From Bdellovibrio sp. KM01 (GTDB lineage: Bacteria > Bdellovibrionota > Bdellovibrionia > Bdellovibrionales > Bdellovibrionaceae): 64,000 nt of DNA. The notes under the pieces were generated by a model. It was given only the letters and a program-made list of their open reading frames with translations, was not told the origin of the DNA and made no database searches. The stretch lies in assembly GCF_013752535.1 (NCBI RefSeq), contig NZ_CP058348.1, forward strand, positions 1,116,001 through 1,180,000. Reading direction: 5' to 3'. Positions within the stretch are counted from its first letter, which is position 1; every line of letters begins with the position of its first letter. Below, piece after piece: positions 60,341 through 64,000 of the stretch. Both the position numbers and the translations under genes were made by a program.

Positions 60341-61741
60341 TTAAATCAGACGGCTCAAATCTTTGACGTTTTTGATGTAAGAAATCTTTTTATCACCAGA
60401 AATTTTCAAATCCGCCAGGTGGCGTTTGTTTGAGTACGGAATGACAAAATGTTGGAAGCCGAGCTTATCAGCCTCTTTGATACGGCTTTCAACGAATGAA
60501 ACCCCGCGAACTTCGCCCGTCAAACCGATTTCTCCAAAGAAAACAGTCTTTGCGTCAAGATCACGACGACCTTCCGTTGATAAAATGGCAGCCGCCACTG
60601 CTAAATCCGCTGCCGGCTCCACCAATTTCAAACCACCGACGACATTTACGAAGATATCATTGCTGGAAAGGCGCACATCCAAGTGACGATCCAAAACCGC
60701 CGTCAATAAATGCAGACGGTTGACATCAATACCCAAAGAAGTACGACGAGGCATCGCCATATTCGTGGAAAGAGTCAGCGCCTGCACTTCACATAAAAGT
60801 GGGCGAGTTCCTTCCATTGAAGCGAAGACAGCGGAACCGATCAGTTGATCCCCACGCTCTTCCAGAAAAAGTTCCGAAGGATTTAAAACTTCCTCCAAAC
60901 CTTTGGAGTTCATTTGGAACACGCCCAATTCATGAGCGGCACCGAAACGATTTTTCAAAGTTCTTAGCAAGCGGAAATCATAAGACGTGTCACCATCAAA
61001 GGAAAGCACGCAGTCCACCATATGTTCCAGCACTTTGGGACCAGCAATTGTTCCGTCTTTGGTGACGTGACCGATCAGGATCACGGCAATGCCGTCTTGT
61101 TTTGCAAGACCCATCAAATGCCCGGCGCACTCACGCACCTGAGAAACTGAACCCGGAGCTGCCTGCAAATCAGACAAATACATTGTTTGAATCGAGTCGA
61201 CGACCAAGACATCTGGTTTTTTATGACGAGCCAGTTCCATTACGTTATGAAGGTTGGATTCAGCACCCACTTCAATCAGCGGGGAACGTATCCCTAAGCG
61301 ATGAGCACGTGATCCTGTTTGGGAGACACTTTCCTCGCCAGAGATATAGAGAATTTTGCGCTTGTCCGAAGCTAAGCCGCCAGCCATTTGTAAAAGCAAA
61401 GTTGACTTACCAATACCAGGTGATCCACCTAATAACACGAAGCTTCCACGCGCAAGACCGCCGCCCAGCACGCGATTCAGCTCTTGGAATCCCGTATCAA
61501 AGCGATCCAATTTAATCGCTTCGAGGCTTTGGTCTAGAGAAACGGGTTTACCTGCTCCAGGTGCAGTGCTCGTTTTTTCGACACTTCCTGTCGACCATCC
61601 TCTGGTTTTAGGCTCCTCCAGCTGCAATTCCTCGACGAAAGAATTCCAGGCGCCGCAGTCCGAGCACTTACCTTCCCAACGAGGTCGCTGGGCTCCACAA
61701 TTTTGACAGGTATAGACAGTTTTATTTTTCGATTTTGCCAT
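60341..61741 (-). CDS. radA: DNA repair protein RadA/Sms
   Basis: A 466-residue branched-DNA helicase and recombination ATPase of the RecA fold with a C-terminal Lon-like part. N-terminal zinc finger TCQNCGAQRPRWEGKCSDCG (about 10-30), Walker A GGSPGIGKSTLLLQ (about 95-108), the LKNRFG motif (about 255-260), and the Lon-type segment at the C-terminus (about 300-450). Divergent from the transglycosylase gene. Confidence 0.95.
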   Translation of the reverse strand: MAKSKNKTVYTCQNCGAQRPRWEGKCSDCGAWNSFVEELQLEEPKTRGWSTGSVEKTSTAPGAGKPVSLDQSLEAIKLDRFDTGFQELNRVLGGGLARGSFVLLGGSPGIGKSTLLLQMAGGLASDKRKILYISGEESVSQTGSRAHRLGIRSPLIEVGAESNLHNVMELARHKKPDVLVVDSIQTMYLSDLQAAPGSVSQVRECAGHLMGLAKQDGIAVILIGHVTKDGTIAGPKVLEHMVDCVLSFDGDTSYDFRLLRTLKNRFGAAHELGVFQMNSKGLEEVLNPSELFLEERGDQLIGSAVFASMEGTRPLLCEVQALTLSTNMAMPRRTSLGIDVNRLHLLTAVLDRHLDVRLSSNDIFVNVVGGLKLVEPAADLAVAAAILSTEGRRDLDAKTVFFGEIGLTGEVRGVSFVESRIKEADKLGFQHFVIPYSNKRHLADLKISGDKKISYIKNVKDLSRLI

Positions 61742-61762
61742 AGATATTCGGTATCATTGTTA

Positions 61763-61792
61763 AATGATGGTGACAAGGATGATGCCATCATT
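61763..61792. promoter_or_regulatory. Inverted repeat in the radA/transglycosylase gap
   Basis: AATGATGG (61763-61770) and CCATCATT (61785-61792) are perfect 8-base arms 14 bp apart, between divergent genes. It could be an operator. Confidence 0.35.
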
Positions 61793-61796
61793 GCTA

Positions 61797-61897
61797 GTGC
61801 GCTGTCCGATTGATTTATTCAAGGCGGACCGGAGGAAGCCGTACAACTTGTACTGCGACGACGGGCCAACGCAGAAGAAACCAATCGGACAGCGCAC
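61797..61897. repeat. Structured ~100 bp element, copy B (24 bp arms, conserved core)
   Basis: Left arm 61797-61820 begins GTGCGCTGTCCGATTG; right arm 61874-61897 ends CAATCGGACAGCGCAC. Two of 24 pairs are mismatched. The 53-base core matches copy A (19867-19965) at AAGGCG, GGAGGAAGC, GTACAA and CTGCGACGACG. It ends 19 bp before the transglycosylase start. Confidence 0.8.
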
Positions 61898-61916
61898 TTC
61901 TCGAGGGAGTGACGGG

Positions 61917-64000
61917 ATGCGGACCACAATTGCAAAGTCTGTTTTGCTATCTATTTTGCTTTCAGTGCCAATGGCGATGGCTCAGTCTAATAAAGACGAG
62001 CTGGATTCTTTTAAGAAAGCTTTAGATCAATTTAAATCTGGGAAATACGAGCAAGCCATCCCTACGTTTCAAACGATTGCTCAAAATAAATCTGAAATGG
62101 AAGAGTATGCGCGTTATTACTTGTCGCAATCTTTCCTAAAAACTTCCAAATTGGATGAAGCTTATAAAGAGCTGGAGCAAATCCAAAAACTTTCTCCGAA
62201 TGTGAAAATGACGATCGACGTGCAAACGTTGATGGGCCAAATCGCGCTTGAAAAAAAGAATTACAAGCAAGCGGCGGATATTTTCACAAAGCTTGAAAAA
62301 CGCACTCGCAATACCGAATCTTATCCGGAAGTTATTTACAACCTGGCAGCGGCAGAGCAGGGCTTGGGTAAGCGCGCCTTGATGTGTAAGTGGTTGGTAA
62401 AACTTTATGAAAAACATCCGGGCTATTCTAAAGTGGCGCATTGGGAAGTGGATCTGGCTTCGTCAAAATTCGAAGGCAAAGAGACGGCTTGTGCCACCAG
62501 CACCGAAGACTTCCGTACTCGCGTAAGATACTTGCTTTTCGCAGGTCTTGATTCCCGCGCGCAGACGGAAATCAATGTGATGAAAACCAACCTTGCTAAA
62601 GTCGACAAGTATCTTGCAGATAAATTGCAAGTTCAGTTCTATATGCAAGAAGGCGAGCTGGGGAAAGCGGTTGATCTTTTAAAACCCTATTATGAAGAGA
62701 AAAAACGCGACTTCGATTACCTGATCCTGTTTGCTTCCGCATCGGCTCGTGCCGGTGAGGTGCAATTGGCGGTGGGTTCTTATTATTCCGCTTACAAGTT
62801 ATCTCCGCGCTCGAAAACGGGTCGTCAGGCGTTGTATCAATCAGCCTTCCTAAGCTATCAGTTTCAGGACTATGATGGGGCGGCGCGCAGATTCCAAGAG
62901 TTCATGAAGCTTTATCCAACATCGGGTCTTTCTAAAGATGCGAAATGGCACTTGGCCTGGTTGAAATATCTTAAAGGTGATTATACGGGCGCTTATAAAG
63001 CTTTCGCAGAAATGCAGAGCGAGAAACGCCGTAACAATCGCGCGTGGAAGACTTTCCCGAATGACCGTGTGAATTATTGGATGGCGATGAGTTTGTTCCG
63101 CCAAGGAAAAATGGTTGAAGCCCGTAACAAGATGACGACGTTGTCTAAAGATCCTCTTTTGGGTTACTACGCTATCGCCGCTCAGGCTCGTTTGAAAAAG
63201 ATGGAAGTGATTCCCTTGCAAAAATTGGCGACGACGAATCTGCCAACAACTCCACGCATGATCGCGCGCTTTTCAGCGAGTGAGTTCCTGATGCCAAATG
63301 TGGATGATGTCAGCTTCCGCGGTGATGATTCTGAATCGGAAGAGAACTTGATGATCACTCAATACTCTGCTGATGACGAAAAAGAAAGCGACGAAGAAGC
63401 CGACGTGGAAGCAAACCCAGACAATAAGTCTGTGGAGGTCGCACAAGGTGAAGATGGTGCTCCAGCCGAAGGTGACGAAGCTGCTGAAGGTGGCGATAAG
63501 GCTGTGGCCTTTTCTTCTCCGATTTTGATGAAGCGCTTTGAACGTGCTCGTGATTTGATGATCATCGGTGAAAACGAGTGGGCACGTTGGGACCTTTATG
63601 ATATCGAAAAGAAAACGCGCAACCGCGATTACCTGAAAACTTTGATGTCTGAGTACTCCACTGCGGGTCACTTTAATCGTTCTTCTTATATTGCGCAGGT
63701 GACGTTCGGTACCACGCGTGCTTCTCAAGGTGTTGAGGGCGGCCGTGCGATGTGGGAACTGGCTTATCCGCGCGCGTATTCTGATTCTGTTGATAAATAC
63801 ACAAAGCAGTTCACAGTTCCGACAGAACTTGTTTGGGGCATCATGAGAGCGGAGAGTTCTTACCGTCGCGATGCGATTTCCCCAGTGGGTGCTTTAGGCT
63901 TGATGCAAGTGATGCCGTTCACAGGTTATAAAGTAGCAACTTTGGTGGGCGATAAAGATTTTAAACCGCCGCAATTGCTTGAACCAGATGTTGCGGTAAA
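61917..64000 (+). CDS. slt: Soluble lytic murein transglycosylase (3' end outside window)
   Basis: The frame runs open to the window end (694 full codons). Signal peptide about 1-22 (MAMA|QS); TPR-like helical repeats about 25-455, as in the Slt70 superhelix; an acidic low-complexity insert about 462-525 (DDEKESDEEADVE and EGDEAAEGG); then the SLT catalytic domain from about 620 with the catalytic Glu (IMRAESSYRRDAISPVGALGLMQVMP, about 643). Such enzymes cut glycan strands to 1,6-anhydro-muropeptides in the periplasm. ATG 61917 follows GAGGGAGTGACGGG. The ~100 bp structured element lies just before it. Confidence 0.92.
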   Translation, partial: MRTTIAKSVLLSILLSVPMAMAQSNKDELDSFKKALDQFKSGKYEQAIPTFQTIAQNKSEMEEYARYYLSQSFLKTSKLDEAYKELEQIQKLSPNVKMTIDVQTLMGQIALEKKNYKQAADIFTKLEKRTRNTESYPEVIYNLAAAEQGLGKRALMCKWLVKLYEKHPGYSKVAHWEVDLASSKFEGKETACATSTEDFRTRVRYLLFAGLDSRAQTEINVMKTNLAKVDKYLADKLQVQFYMQEGELGKAVDLLKPYYEEKKRDFDYLILFASASARAGEVQLAVGSYYSAYKLSPRSKTGRQALYQSAFLSYQFQDYDGAARRFQEFMKLYPTSGLSKDAKWHLAWLKYLKGDYTGAYKAFAEMQSEKRRNNRAWKTFPNDRVNYWMAMSLFRQGKMVEARNKMTTLSKDPLLGYYAIAAQARLKKMEVIPLQKLATTNLPTTPRMIARFSASEFLMPNVDDVSFRGDDSESEENLMITQYSADDEKESDEEADVEANPDNKSVEVAQGEDGAPAEGDEAAEGGDKAVAFSSPILMKRFERARDLMIIGENEWARWDLYDIEKKTRNRDYLKTLMSEYSTAGHFNRSSYIAQVTFGTTRASQGVEGGRAMWELAYPRAYSDSVDKYTKQFTVPTELVWGIMRAESSYRRDAISPVGALGLMQVMPFTGYKVATLVGDKDFKPPQLLEPDVAV

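Noticed and set aside
60244-60366. Short plus-strand frame of 41 codons (MKMKYVLPRLW...)
   Set aside because: Overlaps the end of radA and has no ribosome binding site or conserved feature.
1-64000. CRISPR arrays, tRNA or rRNA genes, intact insertion sequences
   Set aside because: No regularly spaced repeats, no tRNA or rRNA sequence and no transposase gene were recognised on either strand.

Overview
The window looks like chromosomal DNA from a Bdellovibrio-type predatory bacterium (Bdellovibrionota). This is an inference. It rests on the large share of small signal-peptide-bearing proteins of unknown function, an Mcp/PilZ/cNMP signalling set, a secreted tailspike-like beta-helix protein, a long periplasmic transglycosylase, and moderate GC with dense gene packing. 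No rRNA, tRNA, CRISPR array, prophage block or intact insertion sequence was recognised. All genes run in ordinary operons, and most convergent gene pairs share a hairpin terminator.

Layout. 1-8 kb: end of a chemotaxis receptor; a minus-strand group (GyrI-like protein, thioredoxin-like protein, birA, nadC, response regulator); then the plus-strand operon lptG-def-fmt-rpe. 8-20 kb: secreted or surface proteins (proline-rich 745 aa protein, barrel protein, PSPSP lipoprotein, Cys-rich protein, Tat-exported tailspike-like protein) mixed with a NUDIX hydrolase, a DTW protein, hutH and hutU. 20-23 kb: an NMT1/THI5-type ABC importer. 23-31 kb: a minus-strand block of nine exported or membrane proteins of unknown function, three of which share a Cys motif and are probable paralogues. 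31-35 kb: further small exported proteins and an XRE regulator. 35-44 kb: radical SAM gene, lpd, a PadR/DUF1700/DUF4097 operon, an exported phospholipase D-like protein, and an SDR-DoxX operon divergent from a LysR gene. 44-50 kb: sucB, sucA, gpmA, small heat-shock protein. 50-64 kb: DUF4382 lipoprotein, membrane protein, acetyltransferase, hutI, prepilin-like peptide, acyltransferase, glpK, PilZ protein, Nramp transporter, cNMP-binding protein, radA and the first 694 codons of a soluble lytic transglycosylase.

How the genes fit together. Histidine catabolism is present but scattered: hutH, hutU and hutI lie far apart, and no hutG or hutF is seen. sucA, sucB and lpd supply the 2-oxoglutarate dehydrogenase complex, although lpd is 7 kb from sucB. 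lptG, the acyltransferase and glpK serve envelope lipids.

The most unusual content is non-coding. (i) Two copies of a ~100 bp element (19867-19965, 61797-61897) have a conserved core inside 24 bp arms that differ between copies but change in compensatory pairs. (ii) Short REP-like families (GGTAACAGTTCCC, GGTGCCAGGTCCTA, GGTACGGACACAC) sit in gene junctions and repeatedly supply the stop codons of neighbouring genes. (iii) Several ribosome binding sites or promoters are buried in hairpins or palindromes (nadC, def, padR, the LysR gene). (iv) A long imperfect inverted repeat lies at 50586-50786. No complete new defence or mobile system was identified.
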